The translations under genes were made by a program, and so were the position numbers. Below are positions 8,572 to 17,364 of a DNA stretch of 64,000 nt, piece after piece (position 1 is the stretch's first letter; every line of letters begins with the position of its first letter). The stretch is taken from contig JAFGVN010000138.1 in NCBI GenBank assembly GCA_016937975.1, forward strand, positions 1-64,000, written 5' to 3'. This stretch comes from Clostridia bacterium. GTDB lineage: Bacteria > Bacillota > Clostridia > Peptostreptococcales > Acidaminobacteraceae. The notes beneath the pieces are model-generated. The model was given only the letters and a program-made list of their open reading frames with translations. It was not told the origin of the DNA and did no database searches.

Positions 8572-9807
8572 CTAGTAATTTACCGACTCTTCCAATCGTT
8601 CAGCTTTACTTCGTGAAAAGAAGCTAAAACTTCCAATCAATCTAAATACAGTTGTCACACTTAAAGCAACAACAATATTGAACTGTTCTTTAAAGAAACT
8701 TCCAACTAATGGTGAAACAGCCAGGCTCAAATTCGTAAAGACTGAATACAGTCCAATGTATAATACACGCTCTTTCTCCGGTATAACTTCTAAAAGATCT
8801 GACAATAAAACAGATACTGTTCCTGAGGTGAAAAAGCCACTTACAGTAGAAGTAATCAATAAAACATATAAGTTTGGAGATAGGATATAAAATAGTGGTG
8901 TTAGAGCCATGCCAAATGTACAAATGGCAGTTACACTGTGATTTCCTTTTCGCTTAATAAGTTTAGCCCAAAACAAATACCCGAAAAACATGGATAAAGA
9001 GGAACCGATATTCATGTATCCTAACCAAGCTTCATCTGCCTTTAAAACCGATATGGTATAAATAGTAAACAAAGGCCAACCCATCTGCCATCCAAAATGA
9101 AACAAAAGAGAACTTCTTAAAAATCTTGTAAATTTTCGATTAGACATCATTTTTTTGAAATCAAATTTCAAAGGATTTTTGACTTTATGATCGCCATGAA
9201 TTTTAAACTTCTTAAAAACAAAGAGTTCAAACATACCCATAAGAAAGGCAACGACATAAAAAATCTGATACAGTTGCAATCTTTCTGTTTCACTGCCTGG
9301 CAAATTTTTCAGGGTGTAACCCGTGAAAAAAGTAATAAGTACCGTTGCAGGAACGGTATACATATTCCTTTTACCAATTGCATCCGCTCTAGCAGAAACA
9401 TCAAAAAGATCTCCAACAAAAGCCTGATAACTCGTACTATATATGGAATTGGGTACACTCATGATGACAACTAAGAGTACAAATAACAATGGTCTCAAGG
9501 CTGTAGGAACCCAAGGCAACATGGCAAACAATAATAGAAACATACGACAAACAAAAATAAGGTGTCCCGTTACTTTATGTTTATCTTCCATTCTGTTTAA
9601 GATTATTGCACCAGGTAGAACAATGAAAGCCATCATTGCACCAGGTAATGAACTCATAAGTGCAATATGTACATCACTGCCACCAAGCCTTTGAAGATAT
9701 TTAGCTTGAAAAGGTTGATACAATTGCATCATTAGGGTATTTAAAATCCCATAGATTATGAACAGTTTGTAATTTATCTTATAATTTGAGTCGTCGGTAT
9801 GAAACAT
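8572..9807 (-). CDS. MFS transporter
   Basis: 411 aa from ATG 9807, which follows TTTGGAGGG. A longer frame to 9870 is unsupported. About twelve hydrophobic segments span the protein, with two loops rich in basic residues (NRMEDKHK after segment 2 and KLIKRKGN between segments 8 and 9), the usual major-facilitator pattern. Several Met/Pro-rich helices (MMQLYQPFQ, MLPWVPTALRP) and a half-way break near residue 200 are visible. Similar proteins occur widely in Clostridia without known substrates. Export of a drug or metabolite is possible but not shown. It stands alone between the NYN gene and fabI. Confidence 0.8.
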   Translation of the reverse strand: MFHTDDSNYKINYKLFIIYGILNTLMMQLYQPFQAKYLQRLGGSDVHIALMSSLPGAMMAFIVLPGAIILNRMEDKHKVTGHLIFVCRMFLLLFAMLPWVPTALRPLLFVLLVVIMSVPNSIYSTSYQAFVGDLFDVSARADAIGKRNMYTVPATVLITFFTGYTLKNLPGSETERLQLYQIFYVVAFLMGMFELFVFKKFKIHGDHKVKNPLKFDFKKMMSNRKFTRFLRSSLLFHFGWQMGWPLFTIYTISVLKADEAWLGYMNIGSSLSMFFGYLFWAKLIKRKGNHSVTAICTFGMALTPLFYILSPNLYVLLITSTVSGFFTSGTVSVLLSDLLEVIPEKERVLYIGLYSVFTNLSLAVSPLVGSFFKEQFNIVVALSVTTVFRLIGSFSFFSRSKAERLEESVNY

Positions 9808-9890
9808 ATTACCCTCCAAAATGCAACTAATTAGGAATGCGAAATATCTCCATGAACATCTTACGCGCATCCTTGTAACCTGTCAATATA

Positions 9891-9934
9891 AAATACAAAA
9901 AAATAGAAAGATCGACAAGGACAATCGATCTTTC
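9891..9934 (-). terminator. Terminator downstream of fabI
   Basis: The 10-bp inverted repeat AGAAAGATCG / CGATCTTTCT is perfect. On the minus strand it is followed by ATTTTTTTG. It lies about 90 bases after the fabI stop, and the space between holds no supported gene. Confidence 0.85.
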
Positions 9935-10026
9935 TTGAGGATATATAATGTTATAAAAAGTATCTAGATACTTATAACCAAGTTCATCTACACATATGAT
10001 ATAACATTTGTATAGAGTATGCAAGA

Positions 10027-10800
10027 TTAATATCCTAAAATGTTGAAGCCACAATCCACATGCATTACTTCACCCGTAATACCTGTACTTAGATCACTAA
10101 GTAAAAAGACTGCTGTATTTCCAACCTCTTCAACTTTTACCATACGCTTTAGCGGCGCACGATCTTCATAACCAGCACATAATTTATCAAAATCTGATAC
10201 TCCTTTTGCTGATAAGGTTTTGATAGGACCTGCAGAGATTGCATTCACACGAATATTGTCTTCACCTAAATCATGGGCTAAGTAACGAACACTCATTTCA
10301 AGTGCTGCTTTTGCTACACCCATGACATTATAATTTTGAACAACACGCTCTCCACCTAAATATGACATTGTAACGATACCGCCTCCTTCTGTCATTAATG
10401 GTGTTGCGTATTTACTTACTGATACAAGTGAATATGCTGATACATCTTGAGCCAATGAATAACCATCTCTTGTTGTATTTACGTATTTCCCTGCTAACTC
10501 ATCTTTTTTTGCAAAAGCTACTGAATGAACGATACCATGAATAATTCCAACTTCTTCTTTAATTGTATTAAAAGCTTTTTCAACATCTTCGTCTGCAGTT
10601 ACGTCACAAGATACATTTAAAATACCAGTTACATTTTCTGATTCTGCTAATTTTTCCAAACTTCTTAATGAACGCTCACCATAATAAGAAAAAATAATAT
10701 TTGCACCTGCTTCATGTAATTGTTTGGCACAGGCCCAGGCAATACTCCATTTGTTAGTCACTCCCATGACTACAATATTCTTATTTTTTAAATTTAACAT
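10027..10800 (-). CDS. fabI: Enoyl-[acyl-carrier-protein] reductase (NADH), FabI
   Basis: 257 aa, the usual FabI length. It reduces the enoyl-ACP double bond in the last step of each fatty-acid elongation cycle in the cytosol. The N-terminal nucleotide loop VMGVTNKWSIAWA is diagnostic for FabI rather than other short-chain reductases. The catalytic residues appear as SYLGGERVVQNYNVMGVAK: two tyrosines ten residues apart and the lysine seven residues after the second. The gene stands alone rather than in a fab cluster. Its leader carries a FapR palindrome and a good sigma-A promoter, so it is probably repressed when malonyl-CoA is low. Many Clostridia use FabK instead, so FabI is informative. 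Confidence 0.97.
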   Translation of the reverse strand: MLNLKNKNIVVMGVTNKWSIAWACAKQLHEAGANIIFSYYGERSLRSLEKLAESENVTGILNVSCDVTADEDVEKAFNTIKEEVGIIHGIVHSVAFAKKDELAGKYVNTTRDGYSLAQDVSAYSLVSVSKYATPLMTEGGGIVTMSYLGGERVVQNYNVMGVAKAALEMSVRYLAHDLGEDNIRVNAISAGPIKTLSAKGVSDFDKLCAGYEDRAPLKRMVKVEEVGNTAVFLLSDLSTGITGEVMHVDCGFNILGY

Positions 10801-10814
10801 AAGTTCCCCTTTCG

Positions 10815-10833
10815 ATTAATACCTGGTACTAAT
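10815..10833 (-). promoter_or_regulatory. FapR operator in the fabI leader
   Basis: ATTAATACCTGGTACTAAT is a near-perfect palindrome (minus strand ATTAGTACCAGGTATTAAT) matching the 17-19 bp FapR consensus of TTAGTACC and GGTACTAA half-sites. It lies 15 bases before the fabI start and about 10-25 bases after the predicted transcription start. FapR is released from DNA by malonyl-CoA, so this would couple fabI to lipid precursor supply. fapR itself is not in the window. Confidence 0.88.
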
Positions 10834-10848
10834 ACATAGTATAAACAC

Positions 10849-10877
10849 ATTATAATAGAAAAAGGCTTGAGAATCAA
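10849..10877 (-). promoter_or_regulatory. Sigma-A promoter of fabI
   Basis: On the minus strand the -35 TTGATT (10872-10877) and the -10 TATAAT (10849-10854) are 17 bp apart. The -35 lies within the ltaE terminator hairpin, so termination and initiation elements are packed together. The FapR operator lies just downstream. Confidence 0.75.
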
Positions 10878-10882
10878 GCCTT
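10855..10882 (-). terminator. Terminator of ltaE
   Basis: AAGGCTTGA and TCAAGCCTT form a 9-bp stem with a three-base loop that overlaps the ltaE stop codon. TTTTTC follows on the minus strand. Confidence 0.8.
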
Positions 10883-11896
10883 CAAAATACCTTTCATTAT
10901 CGTTATTACTTTGTCAATATCTGCCTTTGAAACATCATGACTTGTTACAAATCGCCATTCACCGTCTTCTGTCCCATTAATTTTTATATCATGTTTTAAC
11001 ATAGCTTCAATAAACGACTGCTCTTCAATGAGACTCTTATCCATTTTAAAGAATACCATATTAATATCCAAACGTTCCCTGATAACTTCTATACCTTTAA
11101 AGCCTTCCAATTCATCTGCTAAATATTTGGCAAGTTCATGATCCTCTTCAAGTCTCTTTGTCATATGGGTAAGAGCTTCTATACCTGCAGCAGCTAAAAA
11201 TCCAGCCTGTCTTAAACCTCCACCCATAAGTTTTCTATTCTTCTTAGCTCTTGCTATAAAAGATTGATTTCCCGCGACGATAGAACCTACTGGAGCACAC
11301 AAACCCTTTGATAAACAGAAGGTTAAGGAATCACACTGGTCGGCAAGCTCCTTTGGTGTAACCTCAAGCGCCGTTGCTGCATTGAATAGTCTTGCACCAT
11401 CTAAATGGACGGGCACATTATTCTCATTAGCTATTTGATAGATTTTCTTCATATGTTCTAAAGGAATTACCGAACCATTTCCGTGAGCATTTTCTACACA
11501 AATCAAACCTGTCGTTGGATAGTGAATATCCTCTTCGCGTATGGCACTTTTCAATTCCTCTAGATTATATCTTCCGCCAAAGCAGTTTAAGCCTCTAATT
11601 TGCACCCCAGAAAGTTTTGCTGCAGCACCTACTTCATGATATAAAATATGAGCATCATAGCTAACAATAATCTCATCACCAGGTCTTGTATGTGTCATAA
11701 TACATAATTGATTGCCAAATGTTCCACTTGGAACAAATAAAGCCGCTTCTTTTCCTAAAATTTCACATGCAAGTCTTTCAAGGGCTTTGATCGTTGGATC
11801 ATCATCATAAACATCATCTCCGACGACTGCATTAAACATGACCTCTCTCATTTTTTCAGTCGGTTGAGTGACCGTATCACTTCTTAAATCAATCAT
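10874..11896 (-). CDS. ltaE: Low-specificity L-threonine aldolase
   Basis: 340 aa from ATG 11896. An in-frame GTG three codons earlier is closer to the AGGAGAGG site and less likely. It is a PLP fold-type I enzyme that cleaves threonine or allo-threonine to glycine and acetaldehyde. The start IDLRSDTVTQPT, the GDDVYDDDPT segment, the LDGARLFNA motif with the PLP-pairing aspartate, and the Schiff-base lysine in FCLSKGLCAPVGS are all family hallmarks. Length is typical. It is read alone and ends in a hairpin immediately before the fabI promoter. It could supply glycine for one-carbon metabolism alongside the folate-linked genes later in the window. Confidence 0.95.
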   Translation of the reverse strand: MIDLRSDTVTQPTEKMREVMFNAVVGDDVYDDDPTIKALERLACEILGKEAALFVPSGTFGNQLCIMTHTRPGDEIIVSYDAHILYHEVGAAAKLSGVQIRGLNCFGGRYNLEELKSAIREEDIHYPTTGLICVENAHGNGSVIPLEHMKKIYQIANENNVPVHLDGARLFNAATALEVTPKELADQCDSLTFCLSKGLCAPVGSIVAGNQSFIARAKKNRKLMGGGLRQAGFLAAAGIEALTHMTKRLEEDHELAKYLADELEGFKGIEVIRERLDINMVFFKMDKSLIEEQSFIEAMLKHDIKINGTEDGEWRFVTSHDVSKADIDKVITIMKGILKA

Positions 11897-12039
11897 ATTA
11901 TACACCTCTCCTTTAATTCGTTCGATTGTCTAATTAAATTATAAACAAAATCTTAAATTTATGCATCAATTTAATGACATTCTCTTATTTTAAAGATTGA
12001 ATAACTTTAATTTATGGTATTATTCAGATAGGAGGTATT

Positions 12040-13098
12040 ATGGGACATATATTTGTAAATAAAATTTTACTTGTTTTATTAATGACATTTTCCATTATAG
12101 GAAGTTTTTATATCAGCTTTAAATTGTTGATCATATGGATACCGTTCTTGATGGCATGGTGGATTTCAAACTTATTGTCACCTGTTGTTGAAAAAATAGT
12201 GAAAAAGTTTAAAATTCATATTTCGCTGGTTACCTTTTTTATTTTGATTTTATTTATTGCTATACTCCTCTTATTGATTTCTGCATTAGGATATGTTGCA
12301 ATCAACGAGGCAAAGGACTTGATGGCAAAGTTTCCGGAAATTACAGAAGCCATCCAAGACGGCTCCTTTAAAGTGACTACTCATTTAGATCAGTTTAAAG
12401 ATTTATTGCCTAAATTTCTAACGGATAATGTCAACATTGATATACCTAAACTTTTAGAAAACATTAATTTATCGATTACTACGATTCTCGCATCAATAAT
12501 TGGTATTGCAGCTTTTCTGCCTAATTTCTTAATTGGTGTTATTGTCATGTTTGTTGCAGCCTTCTTCATGACAAAGGATAAAATGAAATTAAAAGAATTG
12601 GAAATGGAAATATGGTCTAAAAAAATCTTTAAACATCCTCTTGTTCAAATTATAAAAAATGATGTTCTGATGGTTTTACTTGGATATATCAAAGCACAAC
12701 TTATTTTAATGACATTAACATTTATAGAGATTTCAATTGGACTAACCATTTTAAAAATTCCAAATGCCATATTAATTGGCTTAGGAATAGGCTTTTTAGA
12801 CGCCTTACCAGTCTTCGGAACAGGCAGTGTGTTTATTCCATGGATTATTGTTTTATTATTTTACCAAAATTATGGTTTAGCTATAGGTATCTTAGTGGTT
12901 TATTTAATAGCAACCCTTGGCAGACAATCTCTTGAACCTAAAATCATTAGTACTCAAATTGGCATTCATCCCTTGATTACCTTAACCATAATTTATACTG
13001 GTATTAAATTGTTTGGCATTTGGGGAATCATTATTGCACCACTTACAGCCATCACATTTTTAGCTATAAAAAAATCTGAGATACTAAAATTTCAGTAA
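12040..13098 (+). CDS. AI-2E family permease (YtvI-like)
   Basis: 352 aa, eight or so membrane segments in the family pattern: three near the N-terminus, a long soluble section (about 90-155), and a C-terminal block with the conserved IGLGIGFLDALPVFGTG and RQSLEPKIIS signatures. These are typical of AI-2E/YtvI proteins. YtvI homologues are linked to sporulation in Bacillus; other members move signals or ions. The ATG follows AGGAGGTATT. A strong terminator lies 25 bases downstream, so the gene is its own unit. Substrate cannot be told from sequence. Confidence 0.88.
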   Translation: MGHIFVNKILLVLLMTFSIIGSFYISFKLLIIWIPFLMAWWISNLLSPVVEKIVKKFKIHISLVTFFILILFIAILLLLISALGYVAINEAKDLMAKFPEITEAIQDGSFKVTTHLDQFKDLLPKFLTDNVNIDIPKLLENINLSITTILASIIGIAAFLPNFLIGVIVMFVAAFFMTKDKMKLKELEMEIWSKKIFKHPLVQIIKNDVLMVLLGYIKAQLILMTLTFIEISIGLTILKIPNAILIGLGIGFLDALPVFGTGSVFIPWIIVLLFYQNYGLAIGILVVYLIATLGRQSLEPKIISTQIGIHPLITLTIIYTGIKLFGIWGIIIAPLTAITFLAIKKSEILKFQ

Positions 13099-13122
13099 TT
13101 TATAGTCAAATCGATTGTTCTC

Positions 13123-13153
13123 AACCGAACTTATAGTTAAGTTCGGTTTTTAA
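13123..13153 (+). terminator. Terminator after the AI-2E gene
   Basis: AACCGAACTTA pairs with TAAGTTCGGTT around a short loop and is followed by TTTTAAT. Confidence 0.9.
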
Positions 13154-13251
13154 TATAACTATCATAGTTTTATAAACTTTCTGACAAATTAAATTAAGCT
13201 ATTTGCTTCTTGAAATTGCAACGTTTTCCTTGTTTTTTTATTGTTTTTTTA

Positions 13252-13279
13252 TTTACTTTTATTCTCTATCTGTTATAAT
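13252..13279 (+). promoter_or_regulatory. Promoter of the glutamine synthetase gene
   Basis: A -35-like TTTACT (13252-13257) and a -10 TATAAT (13274-13279) are separated by 16 bp. This leaves a leader of about 65 bases before the AAGGAGGCGG ribosome site. I saw no GlnR/TnrA palindrome nearby. Confidence 0.6.
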
Positions 13280-13349
13280 CATTTACATATTAAAAACTAT
13301 AAAACACGAACGTTATTCAACTAAACTTAAAGAATGTTAAGGAGGCGGC

Positions 13350-15233
13350 ATGTTATACGTATTAAAATCCGAAGGACGAACAATTGAAAACATAAAGAGA
13401 AGATTACTAGAAAATCCTCAGATCAAATTCGTTTCTTTGGTTGCGGTAGATTTAGGAAACAACCATACAGATGAAAGAATTCCAATGCATGTTTTTTTAG
13501 ATAATGTTGAAAAATTCTTAAAAGAAGGTGTACAGACTGATGGTTCTTCAGTTGCATTACCAATTATTGCAGAAATTAACGATGCAAAAGTTGATTTGAT
13601 TCCAGATAAAGATGTCAATTGGTTTGTAGATTATAATTATGGTTTCATTGATAAAGCTACTCAATTACCTACTGGTACTTTGCTTATTCCTGCAACATTA
13701 ATTCACAATGAAACCTATTGTGATTCGAGATCAATTTTAAAAGCTGCTACTACTCATTTTGAAACTGAAATTCTATCTTTGTTGAAAGAATATCCTGATT
13801 TTTCAAAAGAACTTGACATCACTATAGATGAAGTGGAAGAAGTAGTTTTAACGACAGCAACAGAGTTGGAATTTTGGGTAAAATCACCAGACTCTAGAGC
13901 GGAAGAAAATTTATTGTCTGTCTCTCAAGTTTTAAAAGAGCAATACTGGAAAAGAACTGTAGGAGCTGTACGTTCAGCGATGGAAGAATCTTTATTGCTT
14001 CTTGATTACTATGGTTTTGATGCAGAAATGGCACATAAAGAAGTGGGCGGTGTTCCTTCAAAGTTGGCTGGTAGCAACAAATTTTCTCATGTTATGGAGC
14101 AACTTGAAATCGACTGGAAATTCTCTACAGCAATTCAAACTGCAGATCACGAATTATTTGCAAGAGATATTATAACAGATTGTTTTAGCCGTCATGGTTT
14201 AGATGTAACGTTTAAAGCAAAGCCTATTGAAGGGGTTGCTGGCAGTGGCGAGCATCATCACATTGGCGCAGCTTTAAAACTTAAGAATGGTAAAACAGTT
14301 AACTTATTTTCTCCTCTTGAAATGGACAAGCACTTCTTAAACCGCGCTGGTTACGGTGCTATTATGGGCTTATTACGCAACTATGATGTCATCAACCCAT
14401 TTGTTACTGCAAGCAACGATGCTTTTAACCGTTTAAAACCTGGGTTTGAAGCACCTGTTTGTGTTGTTACAAGTTTAGGTCATTCACCTGAGAATCCGTC
14501 AAGAAACAGAACCGTTTTAGCAGGTTTAGTCCGAGATATGACAACGCCTTTAGCAACTCGTTTTGAGTTAAGAGCACCTAACCCACTAACAAATACTTAT
14601 TTATGTACTGCTGCTGTCTACCAAGGTATGTTGCATGGTATTAAAGCTGTTATCACTTCCGGTAAATCGTTAGAAGAAATTGAAAACAACTTTAACAAAA
14701 AAGCGGGTGAAGAAGCCTTCTACCTGGATACAGATCGCATGTATCGTAGTGAAGAAGATGTATTCGAAGATTACTCTGAAGAAGAAAGAGATTTATTGTT
14801 CGGTGCGCCACCTAAAACGGTTTGGGAGAATATTAAACGTTTGAAAACAGCTAATGGAAAATTAGAGATTTTAAAAGCTGGTAACGTCTTTACAGATCGT
14901 ATTCTCGCTTCATATATTGCTGCTATTCAATCAAACTGGACTTTCGAATTGGAAAACAGAATCTTGATTGAAAATATGGACTTAATAAGAGAAACTGTAA
15001 AAATCCACGAGCAAGATGCATTTGATTTAGATGTGGTCAACTGGGAATCAATTCAAAGCTTAAGAACTGTGCTTATGAAGGACAGCATGACTAAAAAATC
15101 ATTATTTACAAAGATCATTCATGCCATCCAAGATGAAGATTATGATTTGGTATCAGAACTCCAAGTGGAAATGCATAATGATATCAGCAAACTAAAACGT
15201 TTATATGCAAATTACAAGCGCAATTTGTTCTAA
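13350..15233 (+). CDS. glnA: Glutamine synthetase, long (~630 aa) clostridial form
   Basis: 627 aa. It makes glutamine from glutamate, ammonia and ATP. Motifs of the catalytic barrel are clear: QTDGSSV (about 71-77), the metal-binding ATELEFWV (about 169-176), GVAGSGEHHHIGAA in place of the usual GSGMHxH loop, and NPSRNRTVLAG plus RFELRAPNPLTNTYL for ATP and phosphate binding. Standard GSI is about 445-470 aa and GSIII about 700 aa. This one has a GSI-like core with about 150 extra helical C-terminal residues. The HHH loop and the extra domain suggest a distinct subfamily. The ATG follows AAGGAGGCGGC. A promoter lies 70 bases upstream. Confidence 0.88.
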   Translation: MLYVLKSEGRTIENIKRRLLENPQIKFVSLVAVDLGNNHTDERIPMHVFLDNVEKFLKEGVQTDGSSVALPIIAEINDAKVDLIPDKDVNWFVDYNYGFIDKATQLPTGTLLIPATLIHNETYCDSRSILKAATTHFETEILSLLKEYPDFSKELDITIDEVEEVVLTTATELEFWVKSPDSRAEENLLSVSQVLKEQYWKRTVGAVRSAMEESLLLLDYYGFDAEMAHKEVGGVPSKLAGSNKFSHVMEQLEIDWKFSTAIQTADHELFARDIITDCFSRHGLDVTFKAKPIEGVAGSGEHHHIGAALKLKNGKTVNLFSPLEMDKHFLNRAGYGAIMGLLRNYDVINPFVTASNDAFNRLKPGFEAPVCVVTSLGHSPENPSRNRTVLAGLVRDMTTPLATRFELRAPNPLTNTYLCTAAVYQGMLHGIKAVITSGKSLEEIENNFNKKAGEEAFYLDTDRMYRSEEDVFEDYSEEERDLLFGAPPKTVWENIKRLKTANGKLEILKAGNVFTDRILASYIAAIQSNWTFELENRILIENMDLIRETVKIHEQDAFDLDVVNWESIQSLRTVLMKDSMTKKSLFTKIIHAIQDEDYDLVSELQVEMHNDISKLKRLYANYKRNLF

Positions 15234-15288
15234 ATTGTCTAAAAAGTTTCAAAAATTGTAAGTATACAACATTGCGTTAAAAAAATTA

Positions 15289-15318
15289 TTTACAAAAAGA
15301 TAGTTTTGCGCTTATAAT
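15289..15318 (+). promoter_or_regulatory. Promoter and structured leader of the acidic small-protein gene
   Basis: TTTACA (15289-15294) and TATAAT (15313-15318) are 18 bp apart. The leader of about 95 bases contains a GGATA-TTG-TATCC hairpin (15329-15341) flanked by AGAA/TTCT. No known riboswitch was recognised in it. Confidence 0.7.
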
Positions 15319-15419
15319 CCATTTAGAAGGATATTGTATCCTATCTTCTCATAAGCAAACGACAATATAGGGAAGGTCTTTGCTATGATGAATAATAATG
15401 TTTTATGGGGAGGAATAAG

Positions 15420-15668
15420 ATGGAAGTGCTGTCTAAAAAGGAATTGAAGAAAGTGATTTTAAGTGTCGATGGTTATAATGACTATGGCTTTGATACTTTC
15501 TCAGAAAACCTTATGGACTATTGTGATGAGATTACTGATGCAGATATCGTAGACATCATCGATTACATCGAAGAAGAATATGAAATTACATCAGATGCTG
15601 ATTTAAGAGAGATCTCAGATGATCAATTATTAGACTTATGTGATTTCATTAATGATTTATTCGATTAA
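15420..15668 (+). CDS. Small highly acidic protein of unknown function
   Basis: 82 aa from ATG 15420, eight bases after GGGGAGGA. A frame five codons longer starts inside that ribosome site and is rejected. The first 20 residues carry several lysines (LSKKELKKVIL). The rest is dominated by Asp, Glu and Ile, ending DFINDLFD, with a predicted helical pattern and no membrane segment. I do not recognise the family. It has its own promoter with a roughly 95-base leader and its own terminator, just after glutamine synthetase. A protein-interaction or DNA-mimic role is possible from its charge, but nothing shows it. Confidence 0.75.
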   Translation: MEVLSKKELKKVILSVDGYNDYGFDTFSENLMDYCDEITDADIVDIIDYIEEEYEITSDADLREISDDQLLDLCDFINDLFD

Positions 15669-15740
15669 TTAAGCTTAGCTGCTTACCCGATGGCTATGGC
15701 TATCTAAACTAATTGAAAAGCGTGAAAACCGCCTAAAAAT

Positions 15741-15764
15741 AAAACCGCATTTAGCGGTTTTTTT
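15741..15764 (+). terminator. Terminator of the acidic small-protein gene
   Basis: AAACCGC and GCGGTTT form a stem around ATTTA, followed by TTTTTT. It lies about 70 bases after the stop codon. Confidence 0.9.
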
Positions 15765-15799
15765 CATTCAATTAATTTATTATAGATTCTACTTTTATT

Positions 15800-17143
15800 T
15801 CAATCGATATGCGAAATAACATTATGAACCCACTTTTCAGATTTAAATCTATGAGCATTAATCACAGCTTTTACAAGTTCTTCTGTGGATAATAACCAAA
15901 CTACATATACAACATTGAGTTTGAAGATAAGAGCACTCATCAGTGCTAATGGAACACCAACACCCCAAACACATGAAGTTTCAACAACCATGGCGAATCG
16001 TGTGTCACCACCACCTCTAAAAATTCCCACAATAAGCATTAAATTAAAAACTCTTGCAATGCCATAAACACAGTAAATATAAAATAAATATTGGGCATTA
16101 TTCATAACATCTGCGGTTACATTGAAAAAGCTTAAAATGTGAGCAGATAAAAAATACATTGAAATACTGACCAATATCGATGTTGGAACAGATATTTTTA
16201 TCACGCGCTTGGAAATTATTTTTGCATTATTTTCATCATTTGCACCAATGCTATTACCGATCATGACACCAGCAGCACTGGCAAAACCTATGAAAATCAC
16301 CTCATAAAAACGATAAGCAGACAAGGTGATTTGATAACTTGCAACGGCTTTTGGTCCAATCTGACCAATGGCCCACATATACATAATCGTACCCAAAGAC
16401 CATGATACTTCATTTAAGAGTACCGGACCGGCTTTTCTAAAGATCTGTTTCACAAATTTTAAATCATATGAGAACAAATCCTTTATAGAAGCTGCTAAAA
16501 CTGACTTTGAACCGTAAATCACAACAAGGAGCAATAAAAACTCTATGATTCTTGCTATCAATGTCGCAATTGCTGCGCCTTCCACACCTAATCTAGGTAA
16601 TCCAAAATGACCAAAAATCAATCCATAGTTTAAAATTGTATTAATACTTAATGCCAAAGCAGAAACTGCCATTGGCAATACCGTTTTACCTATGCCTCTC
16701 GAAGCCACTTGAAAGGATAAAGATATGGCTATAAATAAATAGCTGAATGCTACAATTTTTAAATAAGAAACACCCAACCCAACAACATAATCATCTTTTA
16801 AGAAGATTCTCATTAAAGCTTCTGGTTGAAGTATGGCAATCAAGCAGAAAATTCCTCCTACAAGTATGCCAAAGGACAAACTGACACCCATAGTCTTTCT
16901 GATATTTTTTTTGTCCTTTCTGCCCCAAAATTGTGCGATATAGACCGATATCCCACTATTAATACCAAATATAATCATCATCACTAAGAAGAAAAATTGA
17001 TTCGCTATGCCCACTGCAGCAATTTCATCGGAACCCATTCTTCCAATCATAATTGTATCCACCAAATTCAGTAAAGCTTGTATTAATTGCTGAATAATTA
17101 TAGGAATGGAAAGTTTAAATAGAGATTTTAAAAAAGTGTTCAT
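15800..17143 (-). CDS. MATE family efflux transporter
   Basis: 447 aa with twelve hydrophobic segments in two similar halves. The N-terminal FKLSIPIIIQQLIQALLNLVDTI motif and MIGRMGSDEIAAVGIANQ are the classic MATE start. The matching second-half repeat runs from FRKAGPVLLNEVSWSLGTIMY with GPKAVASYQI. MATE pumps export cationic drugs or metabolites in exchange for Na+ or H+ across the plasma membrane. The ATG follows GGAGGTAACGT. The gene faces the acidic small-protein gene convergently, and their ends are about 130 bases apart. The substrate is not evident. Confidence 0.93.
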   Translation of the reverse strand: MNTFLKSLFKLSIPIIIQQLIQALLNLVDTIMIGRMGSDEIAAVGIANQFFFLVMMIIFGINSGISVYIAQFWGRKDKKNIRKTMGVSLSFGILVGGIFCLIAILQPEALMRIFLKDDYVVGLGVSYLKIVAFSYLFIAISLSFQVASRGIGKTVLPMAVSALALSINTILNYGLIFGHFGLPRLGVEGAAIATLIARIIEFLLLLVVIYGSKSVLAASIKDLFSYDLKFVKQIFRKAGPVLLNEVSWSLGTIMYMWAIGQIGPKAVASYQITLSAYRFYEVIFIGFASAAGVMIGNSIGANDENNAKIISKRVIKISVPTSILVSISMYFLSAHILSFFNVTADVMNNAQYLFYIYCVYGIARVFNLMLIVGIFRGGGDTRFAMVVETSCVWGVGVPLALMSALIFKLNVVYVVWLLSTEELVKAVINAHRFKSEKWVHNVISHID

Positions 17144-17298
17144 ACGTTACCTCCATCACATATCTTAGCAGAAAAGAGAATATATTTCTATGCTCGAACA
17201 ATTTATATTTTAAAAGAAAACATGATTCATTTCATTGTGGTTTTACATAGAGCTTCAATTTATTCAGCAAGAACTTCACATGAAAGTAAAGACACTTT

Positions 17299-17336
17299 TT
17301 AAAAAAAAGACCAGCTCCCAAAAGAGAACTGGTCTA
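17299..17336 (-). terminator. Terminator of the aminotransferase-serA-DUF1015 operon
   Basis: On the minus strand AGACCAGTTCTC pairs with GAGCTGGTCT and is followed by eight T residues. A second small stem (CCTCATAT / ATATGAGG) lies just before it. Confidence 0.9.
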
Positions 17337-17364
17337 ACCTCATATAAAATATGAGGACAGTCGA

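Noticed and set aside
9827-10054. 75-codon frame between the MFS gene and fabI (minus strand)
   Set aside because: No ribosome site, overlaps the fabI end and the terminator, and its composition is that of AT-rich spacer.
15669-15740. Repeated GGCTAT text after the acidic small-protein gene as a riboswitch
   Set aside because: The GEMM GACGCAAAGC core is missing and no stable fold was evident.
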